From Symbiodinium natans (taxonomy: Eukaryota > Sar > Dinophyceae > Suessiales > Symbiodiniaceae): a stretch of DNA of 64,000 bases. Position numbers and translations under genes: made by a program. Numbering within the stretch: position 1 is the first letter of the stretch; each line of letters opens with the position of its first letter. Shown piece by piece: positions 44,755 through 57,026 of this stretch. The notes beneath the pieces are model-generated. The model had not been told where the DNA came from, ran no database searches, and saw only the letters and a program-made list of their open reading frames with translations. The stretch spans positions 1,065,450-1,129,449 of the forward strand of contig CAJNDS010000025.1 in the NCBI GenBank assembly GCA_905221605.1, read 5' to 3'.

Positions 44755-45388
44755 AGCATCCTTCGCGGCTGCTTGGAAGAATTCTTCGCTTCAACTGTTT
44801 GAAGACACATTCTTGGCAGCTTCATTCTTGAAATTTCGGGTTTGAGGCCTGTCAGCTTAGCGGCTTTATCCAATTCTGATTCTGACCTGTGTGCCTGTGC
44901 CGACCGAGATTACGAGAAGAAAGATGCCACGCTGGGCGAGGTGCAAGCGGCACTCGCCCTGCCAATCCGACAAGGAGCGTGCGGAGCAAAGCGTACGAAG
45001 GCTTCAAGAGCAAGTGGAGCTCGGCTCACTCCCGCAGGCACAGATGAGAACCGACAGACTCCTGAGGAATGAGCTGGAAGCTGAGCTGGAGAAGGCCCGC
45101 AAAGAAACGCACCAAAGTGTTGCAGAAGCACAAAGCCTGCTCCAGCAGAAGAGGTCTGAGGTTGAAGAGCTGCGGGCAACCAGCCGAACCCAGCAGGAGC
45201 AGCTAGCTGAACTGCGCACAGACCTGGAGGAGTCTGTGCTCGTCCACGAGAAGATGGAGGCGGGGTCCCAGTTTCTGGAGGGTTGAGGATAGGGATGGTT
45301 GCGGACATCACAGTAGGCTTGTGGGGATTGTAGGGTCTCTTTTGGTGATTCGATGATCTGTAACCCGCAAGGTTCCCCCAAAGCCTAA
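44755..45388 (+). pseudogene. Coiled-coil protein fragment, copy 2 (frameshifted)
   Basis: A near-identical duplicate of 42433-43089. It lacks the 23 bases present at 42638-42660 of copy 1, the junction being at 44959/44960. The deletion shifts the frame: the 5' part runs into a stop at about 45072, while the 3' part of the coiled coil continues intact in another frame to 45286. Few other differences are present, so the duplication is recent. Confidence 0.6.
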
Positions 45389-45515
45389 GCCCTAACCCCC
45401 CCCCTAACCCCCCCGCTTTGTTCTTGTTCGAAACCATCATGCGAGTGTAACCCTAAACCCTAAAAACCCGAAGCCCTAAAACCGTAAACCCTAAGAAGCC
45501 CCTAAACACGATACA

Positions 45516-45843
45516 ACGATTGGTGTGGCAGGCGCGGTACTCCACGAGCTTGAATGTCGATTGGTGTGGCAGGCGTGGTACTCCACGAACTTGAATGTCG
45601 ATTGGTGTGGCAGGCGTGATTCTCCACAAACTTTTCAGTCGATTGGTGTGGTAGGCATGGTACTCCACAAACTTAAAAGTCGACTGGTGTGGCAGGCGTG
45701 GTACTCCACGAACTTGAATGGCGATTGGTGTGGCAGGCGTGGTACTCCACGAACTTGAGTGTCGATTGCTGTGGCAGGCGTGGTACTCCACGAACTTGAA
45801 TGTCGATTGGTGTGGCAGGCGTGGTAGACCACGAACTTGATTG
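45516..45843 (+). repeat. 41-bp satellite, small outlying block (8 copies)
   Basis: Eight tandem units of the satellite that fills 46.9-54.8 kb, all with the core GGTGTGGCAGGCGTGGTACT on the + strand. Flanked on the left by CCCTAAA-like DNA and on the right by unique sequence. Units differ at a few positions. Confidence 0.9.
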
Positions 45844-46039
45844 TGCCGACGGGTCAAGTACCGTCGTGCGTTTTGCACACTTTTGGTTGGGGGTTTGGGG
45901 GGGTGTTGGAGGGGTGGGGTTTGGTTGCGCCTTGGTTGTCGCAGCTTCCAACCATTCCTAGCTGGCCACTCGGACACTTCGACTACCGTACCGCCTGTTA
46001 ACCCCATTCCTTCTGTTCCTGAACCTGGAGCCGTAGCCA

Positions 46040-46094
46040 GGGGGGTCGGGGGGTGGGGGGTGGAGGGGGTGGGGGGTGGGGGGTGGGGGGGGGG
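46040..46094 (+). repeat. G-rich tract with G-quadruplex potential
   Basis: More than eight runs of five or six G separated by single T, C or GA. Confidence 0.8.
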
Positions 46095-46928
46095 TCATAA
46101 TAGCGTCGGTTCTTCTTGAGTGTCCACGAGTAAGTGCGACGCATGCATGCACAACAGTTGTCAAGTCCAGGTATTTCTCCCTTAAGGTGAAAGTGGCTAC
46201 GCCAGATCTTATCAATTTAACAATGGAGATGGGAGATTTGCTTTCCAGCACGGGCCATTTCTTGGCCAGCTTGTGACCAGACGAACGTGCGCCAAACAAG
46301 CTTTCCAGTGCCATTCTTAACTCCTGAATTCTTGCCCTGCCTTCCTCTAGCCCGGCAGAAGACACTCGTCAATCCTATACTCAGACCCCTGAACCCTAAA
46401 CCTCAAACCCCCCAAGAGGCCGACCAGCACAAATCCCTTAGCTCTTCACCAAAGTCCCTGAAGCCTGCTGCCCCCCCCACCCCCCCGTTTCCTGGTGCTT
46501 CGCATACGGCCAAGAAGAACCGTGGACCGCAAAGCATTCAGGGAAGGGCTAAGCCCTATTCCCATTCGCCCAAATTTTTACGATGTTGCTTACAGGCAAC
46601 AGCGTTTTGCATTGAAGCGGCGCATGCAAGCGAAATAACACCAAAAAAACACAAACATGGGGTTTTTTCGAAAAACCACGTTTTTGCACCGTGAAACCAC
46701 GAAAACATCGGCATACGCAGTGTTTTCGGCCTGCGAGCCACTTTCAAAACAAGACACGAAAAACAGGCATGCGCGATCACCGAAAGTACCACGCCTGCCA
46801 TGGTTTTCACAAAACGGCCTCTGCAACTTGCACTTTTTTTTGGACTAAAACCACGTTCAAACTCGTGCTCCCGCCTAGGCCAAATGCTTACTTGCAAAAA
46901 AACGCACGACGGTTAACGCCCCGTGCGG
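46095..46928. other. Unique spacer between the 41-bp satellite blocks
   Basis: Contains CCCTAAA-like words (46385-46410) and, at 46783-46800, one isolated degenerate 41-bp core in reverse orientation (AGTACCACGCCTGCCA). No gene seen. Confidence 0.5.
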
Positions 46929-48556
46929 TTGAATGTCCATTGGTGTGGCAGGCGTGGTACTCCACGAACTTGAATGCCGATGGGTGTGGCAGGCGCGGTA
47001 CTCCACGAACTTGAATGTCGGTTGGTGTGGCAGGCGTGGTACTCCACGAACTTGAATGTCTATTGGTGTGGCAGGCGTGGTACTCCATGAGCTTGAATGT
47101 CGATTGGTGTGGCAGGCGTGGTACTCCACGAACTTGAATGTCAATTGGTGTGGCAGGCGTGGCACGCCACGATTGGTGTGGCAGGCGTGGTATTCCACGA
47201 ACTTGAATGTCGGTTGGTGTGGCAGGCGTGGTACTCCACGAACTTGAATGTCGATTGGTGTGGCAGGCGTGGTACTCCACGAACTTGAATGTCGATTGGT
47301 GTGGCAGGCACGAACTTGAATGTCGTTTGGTGGGGTAGGCGTGGTACTCCACGAACTTGAATGTCGATTGGTGTGGCACGCGTGGTACTCCACGAACTTG
47401 AATGTCGATTGGTGTGGTGGCAGGCGTGGTAGTCCACCATCTTGAATGTCGATTGGTGTGGCAGGCGTGGTAGTCCACGAACTTGAATTTCGATTGGTGT
47501 GGCAGGCGTGGTACTCCACGAACTTGAATGTCGATTGGTGTGGCAGGCGTGGTGCTCCACGAACTTGAATGTCGACTGGTGTGGCAGGCGTGGTACTCCA
47601 CGAAAATGTCGATTGGTGTGGCAGGCGTGGTACTGCACGAATTTGAATGTCGGTCGGTGTGACAGGCGTGGTACTCCACGAACTTGAATGTCGATTGGTG
47701 TGGCAGGCGTGGTAGTCCGCGAACTTGAATGTCGATTGGTGTGGCAGGCGTGGTACTCCACGAACTTGACAGTCGATTGCTGTGGCAGGCGTGGTACTCC
47801 ACGAACATGAATGTCGATGTGTTTGGCAGGCGTGGTACTCCACGAACTTGAATGTCGATTGGTGTGGCAGGCGTGGTACTCCACGAACTTGAATGTCCAC
47901 GAACTTGAATGTCGATTGGTGTGGCAGGCGTGGTACTCCACGAACTTGAACGTCGGCTGGTGTGGCAGGCGTGGTACTCCACGAACTTGAATGTCGATTG
48001 GTGTGGCAGGCGTGGTACTCCACGAACTTGAATGTCTATTGGTGTGGCAGGCGTGGTACTCCACGAACTTGAATGTCGGTTGGTGTGGCAGGCATGGTAC
48101 TCCACGAACTTGGATGTGGCAGGCGTGGTACTCCACGAACTTGAATGTCGATTGGTGTGGCAGGCGTGGTACTCCAGAAACTTGAGTGTCGGTTGGTGTG
48201 GCAGGCGTGGTACTCCACGACGTGGCACTCCGCGAACTTGAATGTCGATTGGTGTGGCAGGCTTGGTACTCCACGAACTTGAATGTCGATTGACTGGTGT
48301 GGCAGGCGTGGTACTCCGCGAACTTGAATGTCGACTGTTGTGGCAGGCGTGGTACTCCACGAACTTGAATGTCGATTGTTGTGGCAGGCGTGGTACTCCA
48401 CGAACTTGAATGTTGATGAGTGTCGCAGACGTGGTACTCCACGAACTTGAATGTCGATTGGTGTGGCAGGCGTGGTACTCCACGAACTTGAAAGTCGATT
48501 GGTGTGGCAGGCGTGGTACTCCACGAACTTGAATGTCTATTGGTGTGGCAGGCGTG
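46929..48556 (+). repeat. 41-bp satellite, block 1 (+ orientation)
   Basis: About 40 tandem copies of the 41-bp unit, core GGTGTGGCAGGCGTGGTACT followed by CCACGAACTTGAATGTCGAT. Most units differ from the consensus by one or two bases; a few are shortened. Because 41 is not a multiple of three and the complement has no stop in any frame, long minus-strand ORFs arise with no coding meaning. Confidence 0.95.
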
Positions 48557-48564
48557 TGGAGTAG

Positions 48565-49346
48565 CACGCCTGCCACACCAGTCGACATGCAAGTTCGTGG
48601 AGTACCACGCCTGCCACAGCAGTCGGCATTCAAGTTCGTGGAGTACCACGCCTGCCACACCAATCGACGTTCAAGTTCGTGGAGCACCACGTCAGCCACA
48701 CCAATCGACATTCAAGTTCGTGGAGTACCACGCCTGCCACACCAGTCGACATTCAAGTGCGTGGAGTACCACTCCTGCCACACCGATCGACATTCAAGTT
48801 CGTGGAGTACCACGCCTGCCACACCTAATCGACATTCAAGTTCGGGGAGTACCACGCCTGCCACACCAATCGGCATTCAAGTTCGTGGAGTACCACGCCT
48901 GCCACAGCAATCGACTTTCAAGTTCGTGGAGTACCACGCCTGCCACACCAATTGACATTCAAGTTCGTGGAGTACCACGCATACCACACCAGTCGACAGT
49001 GAAGTTCGTGGAGTACCACGCCTGCTACACTAATCGACATTCAAGTTCGTGGAGTACGATGCCGGCCACACCGATCGGCACACAAAACCGTAAACCCTCA
49101 ACACTAGGCATTGTCAAGTTCGGTGAGTACCACGCCTGCCACACCAGTCGACATGCAAGCTCGTGGAGTACCACCCCTGCCACGCCTGCCACCAATCGAC
49201 ATTCAAGTTCCTGGAGTACCACGCCTGCCACACCAATCGACGATCAAGTTCGTGGATGACCACGCCTGCCACACCAAACGACATTCAAGTTCGTGGAGTA
49301 CCACGCCTGCCACCACACCAATCGACATTCAAGTTCGTGGAGTACC
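48565..49346 (-). repeat. 41-bp satellite, block 2 (inverted)
   Basis: About 19 copies of the same unit in reverse orientation. The left junction is an inverted repeat (arms 48541-48556 and 48565-48580, 8-nt spacer). The right junction is a perfect 60-bp palindrome. One interruption at 49080-49110 contains a short telomere-like piece (AAACCGTAAACCCT). Confidence 0.95.
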
Positions 49347-49376
49347 GGTACTCCACGAACTTGAATGTCGATTGGT
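49317..49376. repeat. Perfect 60-bp palindrome at satellite inversion point
   Basis: The two orientations of the 41-bp unit meet at GTACC|GGTAC; the bases from 49317 to 49346 are the exact complement of 49347 to 49376 with no spacer. Such a sequence can extrude as a cruciform. Confidence 0.95.
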
Positions 49377-52150
49377 ATGGCAGGCTTGGTACTCCACGTA
49401 ATTGAATGTCGTGTGGCGCGGCAGGCGTGCTTCTCCACGAACTTGAATGTCGCCTGGTGTGGCAGGCGTGGTACTCCACGAACTTGAATGTTGATGAGTG
49501 TGGCAGACGTGGTACTCCACGAACTTGAATGTCGATTGGTGTGGCAGGCGTGGTACTCCACAGACTTGAATGTCGATTGGTGTGGCAGGCGTGGTACTCC
49601 ATGAACTGGAATGTCGATTGGTGCGGCAGGCGTGGTACTCCATGAACTCGAATGTCGATTGGTGTGGCAGGCGTGGTACTCCACGAGCTTGAATGTGTGG
49701 CAGGCGTGGTACTCCACGAACTTGAATGTCGACACGTGTCGCAGGCGTGCCACTCCTTGTGTGTCAAGCGTGGTACTCCACGAACTTGAATGTCGATTGG
49801 TGTGGCAGGCGTGGTACTCCACGAACTTGAATGGCGATTGGTGTGGCAGGCGTGGTACTCCACGAACTTGAATGTCGATTGGTGTGGCAGGCGTGGTACT
49901 CCACGAACTTGAGTGTCGATTGCTGTGGCAGGCGTGGTACTCCACAAACTTGAATGTCGATTGGTGTGGCAGGCGTGGTAATCCGATTGGTGTGCAGGCG
50001 TGGTACTCCACGAACTTGAATGGCGATTGCTGTGGCAGGCATGGTACTCCACGATTTTGAATGTCGATTGGTGTGGCAGGCGTGGTACTCCACGAACTTG
50101 AATGTCGATTGGGTGTGGCAGGCGTGCTGCTCCAGGAACTTGAATGTCGATCCGTGTGGCAGGCGTGGTACTCCACGGACTTGAACGTCGATTGGTGTGT
50201 GGCATGGGTGGTGCTCCACGAACTTGCATGTCGATTGGCGTGGCAGGCGTGGTAGTCCACGAACTTGAATGTCGATTGGTGTGGCAGGCGTGGTACTCCA
50301 CGAACTTGAATGTCGATCGGTGTGGCAGGCGTGGTACTCCACGAACTACTTGAATGTCGATTGGTGTGGCAGGCGTGGTAATCCACGAACTTGATTATCG
50401 ATTGTTGTGGCAGTCGTGGTACTCCACGAACTTGGTAGTCCACGAACTTGAGTGTCGATTGGTGTGGCAGGCGTGGTACTCCACGAACGTGAATGTCTAT
50501 GGGTGTGGCAAGCACGGCGCTCCACGAACTTGAGTGGCAGGCATGGTACTCCAGCAACTTGAATGTCGATTGGTGTGGCAGGCGTGGTACTCCACGAACT
50601 TGAATGTCTGTTGGTGTGGCAGGCGCGGCGCTCCACGAACTTGAGTGGCAGGCGTGGTACTCCAGGAACTTGAATGTCGATTGGTGTGGCAGGCGTGGTA
50701 CTCCACGAACTTGAATGTCTATTGGTGTGGCAGGCACGGCACTCCACAACTTGAATGTCGAGTGGTGCGGCAGGCGTGGTACTCCACGAACTTGAAAGTC
50801 CATTGGCGTGGCAAGCGTGGTACTCCACGAACTTGAATGTCGATTGGTGTGCCAGGCGTAGCACTCCACGAACTTGAGTGTCGATTGCTGTGGCAGGCGT
50901 GGTACTCCACGAACTTGAATGTCGATTGCTGTGGCAGGCGTGGTACTCCACGAACTTGAATGTCGATTGGTGTGGCAGGCGTGGTACTCCACGAACTTGA
51001 ATGTCGATTGGTGTGGCAGTGCGCGGTGCTGAACGAACTTGAATGTCGATCGGTGTGGCAGGCGTTGTACTCCACGAACTTGAATGTCGATTGGTGTGGC
51101 AGGCGTGGTACTCCACGAACTTGAATGTCGGTTGGTGTGGCAGGCGTGGTACTCCACGAACTTGAACGTCGATTGGTGTGGCAGGCGTGGTACTCCGCGA
51201 ACTTGAATGTCTATTGCTGTGGCAGGCGTGGTAGTCCACGACCTTGAATGTCGATTGGTGTGGCAGGCGTGGTACTCCACGAACTTGAATGTCGATTGGT
51301 GATTGGTGTGGCAGGCGTGGCACTTGAATGTCGATTGGTGTTTGAATGTCGATTGGTGTGGCAGGCGTGGTGCTCCACGAACTTGAGTGTCCACGAACTT
51401 CGATTGGTGCGGCCGGCATGGTACTCCACGAACTGGAATGTCGATTGGTGTGGCAAGTGTGGCCATGCACGAACTTGAATGTCGATTGGTGTGGCAGGAG
51501 TGGTACTCCACGAACTCGAATGTCGATTAGTGTGGCAGGCGTGGTACTCCACGACCTTGAATGTCGATGCTACTCCACGAACTTGAATGTCGATTGGTGT
51601 TGCAGGAGTGGTACTCCACGAACTGGAATGTCGATTGGTTGTGGTTCTCCACGAACTTTGAATGTCGATTGGTTTGGCAGGCGTGGTACTCCCCGAACTT
51701 GAATGTCGATTGGTGTGGCAGACGTGGTACTCCACGAACTTGAATGTCTATTGTGGCAGGCGTGGTACTCCGCGAATTTGAATGTGGATTGGTGTGGCAG
51801 GCGTGGTCCTCCATGAACGAAACTGTTGATTGGTGTGGAGGGCATGGCAGGCGTGGTACTTGAATGTTGATTGGCGTGGCAGGCGTGGTACTCCACGAAC
51901 TTGAATGTCGATTGGTATGGCAGGCGTGGAACTCCACGAACTTGGATGTCGATTGGTGTGGCAGGCGTGGCACTCCAGGAACTTGAATGTCGATTGGTGT
52001 GGCAGGCGTGGTACTGCGAACTTGAATATCGACTGGTGTGGCAGCCGTGGTACTCCACGAACTTGAATGTCGATTGGTGTGGCCGGCGTGGTACTCCACG
52101 AACATGAATGTCTATTGGTGTGGCAGGCGTGGTATTCCATGAGCTTGAAT
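49347..52150 (+). repeat. 41-bp satellite, block 3 (+ orientation)
   Basis: About 68 copies in the orientation of block 1. Includes partial units and unusual variants near 51.3-51.8 kb that recur, inverted, in block 4. Confidence 0.95.
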
Positions 52151-54812
52151 CGTGAAGTACCACGCCTGCCACACCAGTCGACACTCAAGTTCGTGGAGTA
52201 CCACGCCTGCCACACAAATCCACATTCAAGTTCGTGGAGTACCACGCTTGCCACACGAGTCGACATTCAAGTTCGTGGAGTACCACGCCTGCCACACCAA
52301 GAGTTATTCAAGACCGACATTCAAGTTCGTGGAGTACCACGCCTGCCACACCAGTCGACATTCAAGGTCGTGGAGAACCACACCAGGAGCAGCACGCCTG
52401 CCACACCCAATCGACATTCAAGTTCGTGGAGTACCACGCCTGCCACACCAAACGACATTCAAGCTCGTGGAGTACTGCCAATCGACGTTCAAGTTCGTGG
52501 AGTACCACGCCTGCCACACCAATCGACATTCAAGTTCGTGGTTGGTGGAGTACCACGCCTGCCACACCAATCGACATACAAGTTCGTGGACTACCACGCC
52601 TGCCACACCAATCGACATTCAAGTTCGTGGAGTACCACGTCAGCCACACCAATCGACATTCAAGCTCGTGGAGTACCACGCCTGCCACACCAATCAACAT
52701 TCAAGTTCGTGGAGTACCACGCTTGCCACACCAATCGATATTCATGTTCGTGGAGTACCACGCCTGCCACACCAATCGACATTCAAGATCGTGGTTGGTG
52801 GAGTAGCACGCCACGCCTGTCACACCAATCGACATTCAAGTTCCTGGAAGTACCACGCCGCCACACCAATCCACGCCTGCCACACCAATAGACATTCAAG
52901 TTCGTGGAGTACCACGCCTGCCACACCAGTCGACATTCAAGTTCGTGGAGTACCACGCCTGCCACACCATTCGACATTCAAGTTCGTGGAGTACCACGCC
53001 TGCCACACCAGTCGACATTCAAGTTCGTGGAGTACCACGCCTGCCACACCATTCGACATTCAAGTTCGTGGAGTACCACGCCTGCCACACCAATCGACAT
53101 TCAAGTTCGTGGAGTACCACGCCTGCCACACCAATGGACATTATTACAGTTCGTGGGCTACCACGCCTGCCACACCAATCGACACTCAAGTTTCTGGAGT
53201 ACCACGCCTGCCACACCAATCGACACTCGACATTCAAGTTCGTGGAGTACCACGCCTGCCACACCAACCGACACTCCAGTTCGTGGAGTACCACGCCTGC
53301 CACACTAATCGACATTCGAGTTCGTGGATACCACGCCTGCCACACCAATCGGTATTCAAGTTCGTGGAGTACCACGCCTGCCACACTAATCGACATTCAA
53401 GTTCGTGGAGTACCACGCCTGCACACCAATCGGAGGACCACGCCTGCCACACCCATCGACATTCAAGTTCGTGGAGTACCATGCCTGCCACACCAATCGA
53501 CATTCAAGTTCGTGGAGTACCACGCCGGCCACACCAGTCGACATTCAAGTTCGTGGAGTACCACGCCTGCAACACCAATCGATATTCAAGTTCGTGGACA
53601 CTCAAGTTCGTGGAGTACCACGCCTGCCACACCAATAGACATTCAAGATCGTGGAGCACCACGTCTGCCACACCAATCGACATTCAAGTTCCTGGAGTAC
53701 CACGCCTGCCAAACCAATCGACATTCAAAGTTCGTGGAGAACCACAACCAATCGACATTCCAGTTCGTGGAGTACCACTCCTGCCACACCAATCGACATT
53801 CAAGTTCGTGGAGTAGCATCGACATTCAAGGTCGTGGAGTACCACGCCTGCCACACTAATCGACATTCGAGTTCGTGGAGTACCACTCCTGCCACACCAA
53901 TCGACATTCAAGTTCGTGCATGGTCACACTTGCCACACCAATCGACATTCCAGTTCGTGGAGTACCATGCTGGCCGCACCAATCGACGTTCAAGTTCGTG
54001 GAGTACCACGCCTGCCACACCGATCGACATTCAAGTTCGTGGACACTCAAGCTCGTGGAGCACCACGCCTGCCACACCAATCGACATTCAAACACCAATC
54101 GACATTCAAGTGCCACGCCTGCCACACCAATCACCAATCGACATTCAAGTTCGTGGAGTACCACGCCTGCCACACCAATCGACATTCAAGGTCGTGGACT
54201 ACCACGCCTGCCACAGCAATAGACATTCAAGTTCGCGGAGTACCACGCCTGCCACACCAATCGACGTTCAAGTTCGTGGAGTACCACGCCTGCCACACCA
54301 ACCGACATTCAAGTTCGTGGAGTACCACGCCTGCCACACCAATCGACATTCAAGTTCGTGGAGTACAACGCCTGCCACACCGATCGACATTCAAGTTCGT
54401 TCAGCACCGCGCACTGCCACACCAATCGACATTCAAGTTCGTGGAGTACCACGCCTGCCACACCAATCGACATTCAAGTTCGTGGAGTACCACGCCTGCC
54501 ACAGCAATCGACACTCAAGTTCGTGGAGTACCACGCCTGCCACACACCAATCGACACTCAAGTTCGTGGAGTTCCACGCGTGCCACACACATAGACATTT
54601 AAGTTTATGGACCAATCGACATCATCAATCGACATTCAAGTTCTCGGAGCACCACGCCCTGCCACACGAATCGACGTTCTCAAGTTCATGGAGTACCACG
54701 CCTGCCACACCAATCGACGTTCAAGTTCGTGGACAACTACGCCTGCAACACCAATCGACATTCAAGTTCGCGGAGTACTACGCCAATCGACATTCAATTT
54801 CGTGGAGAACCA
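52151..54812 (-). repeat. 41-bp satellite, block 4 (inverted)
   Basis: About 65 copies in reverse orientation, ending directly at a TTTAGGG tract. Positions about 53640-54520 are an inverted copy of about 50880-51760 in block 3, sharing the same rare truncated units. A two-unit (82-bp) duplication lies at about 52910-53080. Confidence 0.95.
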
Positions 54813-54882
54813 CAGGGTTTAGGGTTTAGGGTTTAGGGTTTTGGGTTTTGGGTTTAGGGTTTAGGGTTTAGGGTTTAGGGTT
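54813..54882 (+). repeat. TTTAGGG tract at the left end of 4.7-kb duplication copy 1
   Basis: About ten units with a GGGTTTTGGGTTTTGGG interruption, directly abutting the last unit of the 41-bp satellite. Confidence 0.95.
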
Positions 54883-55199
54883 TGCGCCGAAGCTGGAGAA
54901 GGATATGACATGGCCGGACGGGCGAACAAACTTGAAATTTGTTTCGGTTCCGGAGCACGCTCAAGGCCACCGAGAATGGGGCCTTGCTTCGGCCACATCA
55001 TTTCACGCGTTTCCCTCCCGCGCCGTCAAGTGCGGCTCCCACCCTTAGCTAGCTCCGCCTTTTAGGGTTTAGTTTCCTAAACTCATGTTTAGGAAACTCT
55101 CTTGTTTTTTCTCACTCACCTTCTTGTATGCGTTCTTGTCGGGGTGTATTACACCCTAGTCAAAGTTGCTTGTTTGTTCCACCGCGATCTTAGTCCTCT

Positions 55200-56065
55200 T
55201 GCAGCCTGCTAGTCTTGCAGGGGGGTCAACCGGAGGTTTTGCGCCCGGGGGAAAGAGACCGATGGTTGACCGTAGCTTTAAGCATGGTGCTCAGATCACA
55301 AAGAAAACCGAAGAGCATGTTTGGGTCGAACGGAGGTTTCTGCCCGGGGGAAGACATCGGTGGTTGACCGTAGCTTTCGAGCCCGGCACTTGTACTATAT
55401 CAATCCACAGGTGGGTCGACCGCGAGTTGATTGGAGGTTCTGCTGTCAGAGGAGGACGTCGCTTGTTAGACGTAGCTCTTGAGCACCGTACTTGTGCTCT
55501 ATCAGCATGTAAATCCGCGATGCTTTTTTTTGGGGTCGACCGGAGGTTTTGCCAGCAGGGAGGTTTCATGCCCGGGGGAAAGACCGTTGCGTTGATTGGA
55601 GGTTTTGCGCCCGGGAGAAAAACATCGGCGGGGGAAAGGCAGCGTTTAAGCACCGTCCTGGCACGACACCAAAGGCAGGTATTAAGCCCGGTACTTGTGC
55701 TGTATCAGGATACAGATCCGAGGTGCTGTCGGGGGAAAGACATCACTGGTTGGATGTAGCTTTTGAGCACCGTTCTCGTGCTCTATCAACATATGAATCG
55801 CGAAGCCATTTGGGCCCACCGGAGGTTTTGCGCCCGGGGGAAAGACCGTTGCATTGATTGGAGGTTTTGCGCCCGAGGGAAAACTATCTTTGAATTGATT
55901 GGAGGCTTTACGCCTCCTGTAGATCCGCGAAGCATTTCTGTGTCGATTGGAGGTTTTGCGAGCATGGAAAGACCGGAGGTTTTGCGTCCCGGGGGAAAAC
56001 CGTTCATTGATTGGAGGTTTTGCGCCCGGGGGGAAAAACATCGGCGGCGGCTGACCGTAGCTAGT
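55200..56065 (+). repeat. GGAGGTTTTGCGCCCGGGG minisatellite (also 59920-60785)
   Basis: Composite units of roughly 130 bases: GGAGGTTTTGCGCCCGGGG, AAAGACATCGG, TTGACCGTAGCTTT, GAGCACCGTACTTGTGCT and ATATCA. Frames of up to 197 residues run through it, rich in GGFAPGGK-like repeats, but they follow the DNA period and change frame. Confidence 0.8.
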
Positions 56066-56069
56066 GATT

Positions 56070-56245
56070 CCACCCTGCTTCCACCTTGCTTCCAGCTCGC
56101 TTCCACGTTGCTTGCACTTTGCTTCCACCTTGCTTCCACCTTGCTTCTACCGTTCTTCAACCTTGCTTCCATCTTGCTGCCACCTTGCTTCCACCTTGTT
56201 TCCACTTGCTTCCACCTTCCTTGCGCGTTGCCTCCACCTTGTTTA
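56070..56245 (+). repeat. CTTCCACCTTG short tandem repeat (also 60792-60967)
   Basis: About 16 units of 10-11 bases, pyrimidine-rich on the + strand. Confidence 0.9.
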
Positions 56246-57026
56246 TGACTTAGCATGGCTTAGCCAAAGTCCGAAAATCCGCGTGGGGTACCGTTTACAG
56301 TTAAAGTGCCAAACTATAGAAAGTGGCCCCTAAATTATAGACGCTTATAGTTTAACCAAAGTCCGAAAATCCGCGTGGGGGTAGCGTTTGCAGTTTAGGT
56401 GCCAAACTGTAGAAAGTGGCCCCAAACTTTCGACGTTTATAGTTTAGCCAAAGTCCGAAAATCCGCGTGGGGGTACCATATATAGTTTAGGTGCCGAACT
56501 ATAGAAAGAGGCCCCTGAACTATAGACGTTTATAGTTTAGCCAAAGTCCGAAAACCCGTGTAGGGGTAACGTTTACAGTTTAGGTGCCAAACTATAGAAA
56601 GTGCCCCAAACTTTCAACGTTTATAGTGTAGCCACAGTCGAAAATCCGCGCGGGGGTACCATTTATAGTGTAAGTGCCGAACAATAGAAAGTCGCCCCTA
56701 AACTATAAACGTTTATAGTTTAACCAAAGTCCGAAAATCCGCGCGGGGGTACTGCTTACAGTTTGAAAGTGCCCCTAAACTATAGACGTTTATAGGTTCG
56801 CAAAAGTCCGAAAATCCACGTGAGGTTACAATTTACAGTTCAGGTGCCAAACTATAGAAAGTGACCCCTAAAACTATAGGTGTTTATAGCTTAGCCAAAG
56901 TCCGAAAATCCGCGTGGGGGCACCGCTTGCAGTTTAGGTGCCAAACTATAGAAAGTGGCCCCTAAACTAAAGACGTTTATAGTTTAGCCAAAGTCCGAAA
57001 ATCCGCGTGGGGGTACCGTTTACAAT
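56245..57026 (+). repeat. 92-bp satellite, CCAAAGTCCGAAAATCCGCG (also 60967-62330)
   Basis: Units contain CCAAAGTCCGAAAATCCGCG, TGGGGGTACCGTTTACAG, TTTAGGTGCCAAACTATAG and AAAGTGGCCCCTAAACTATA. Eight to nine units in the first copy, about fifteen in the second. Confidence 0.9.

Noticed and set aside
45516-54812. CRISPR-like array
   Set aside because: Units are contiguous with no unique spacers, and there are no cas genes.
46888-54829. Very long frames, for example minus 49244-51511 (755 codons), minus 46888-48711 (607) and plus 52152-53816 (554)
   Set aside because: They are translations of a 41-bp satellite that lacks stops in three frames of one strand; content is a 41-residue cycle and frames overlap each other.
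55166-55759. 197-codon frame, repeated at 59887
   Set aside because: It follows a minisatellite, and the second copy breaks into different frames by one-base changes, so the protein is not conserved.
55200-55830. Spliced-leader relic (CCGTAGC and GAAGCCATTTGGGCC resemble parts of the dinoflagellate leader)
   Set aside because: Only fragments match, inside a tandem minisatellite; the full 22-nt leader is not present.
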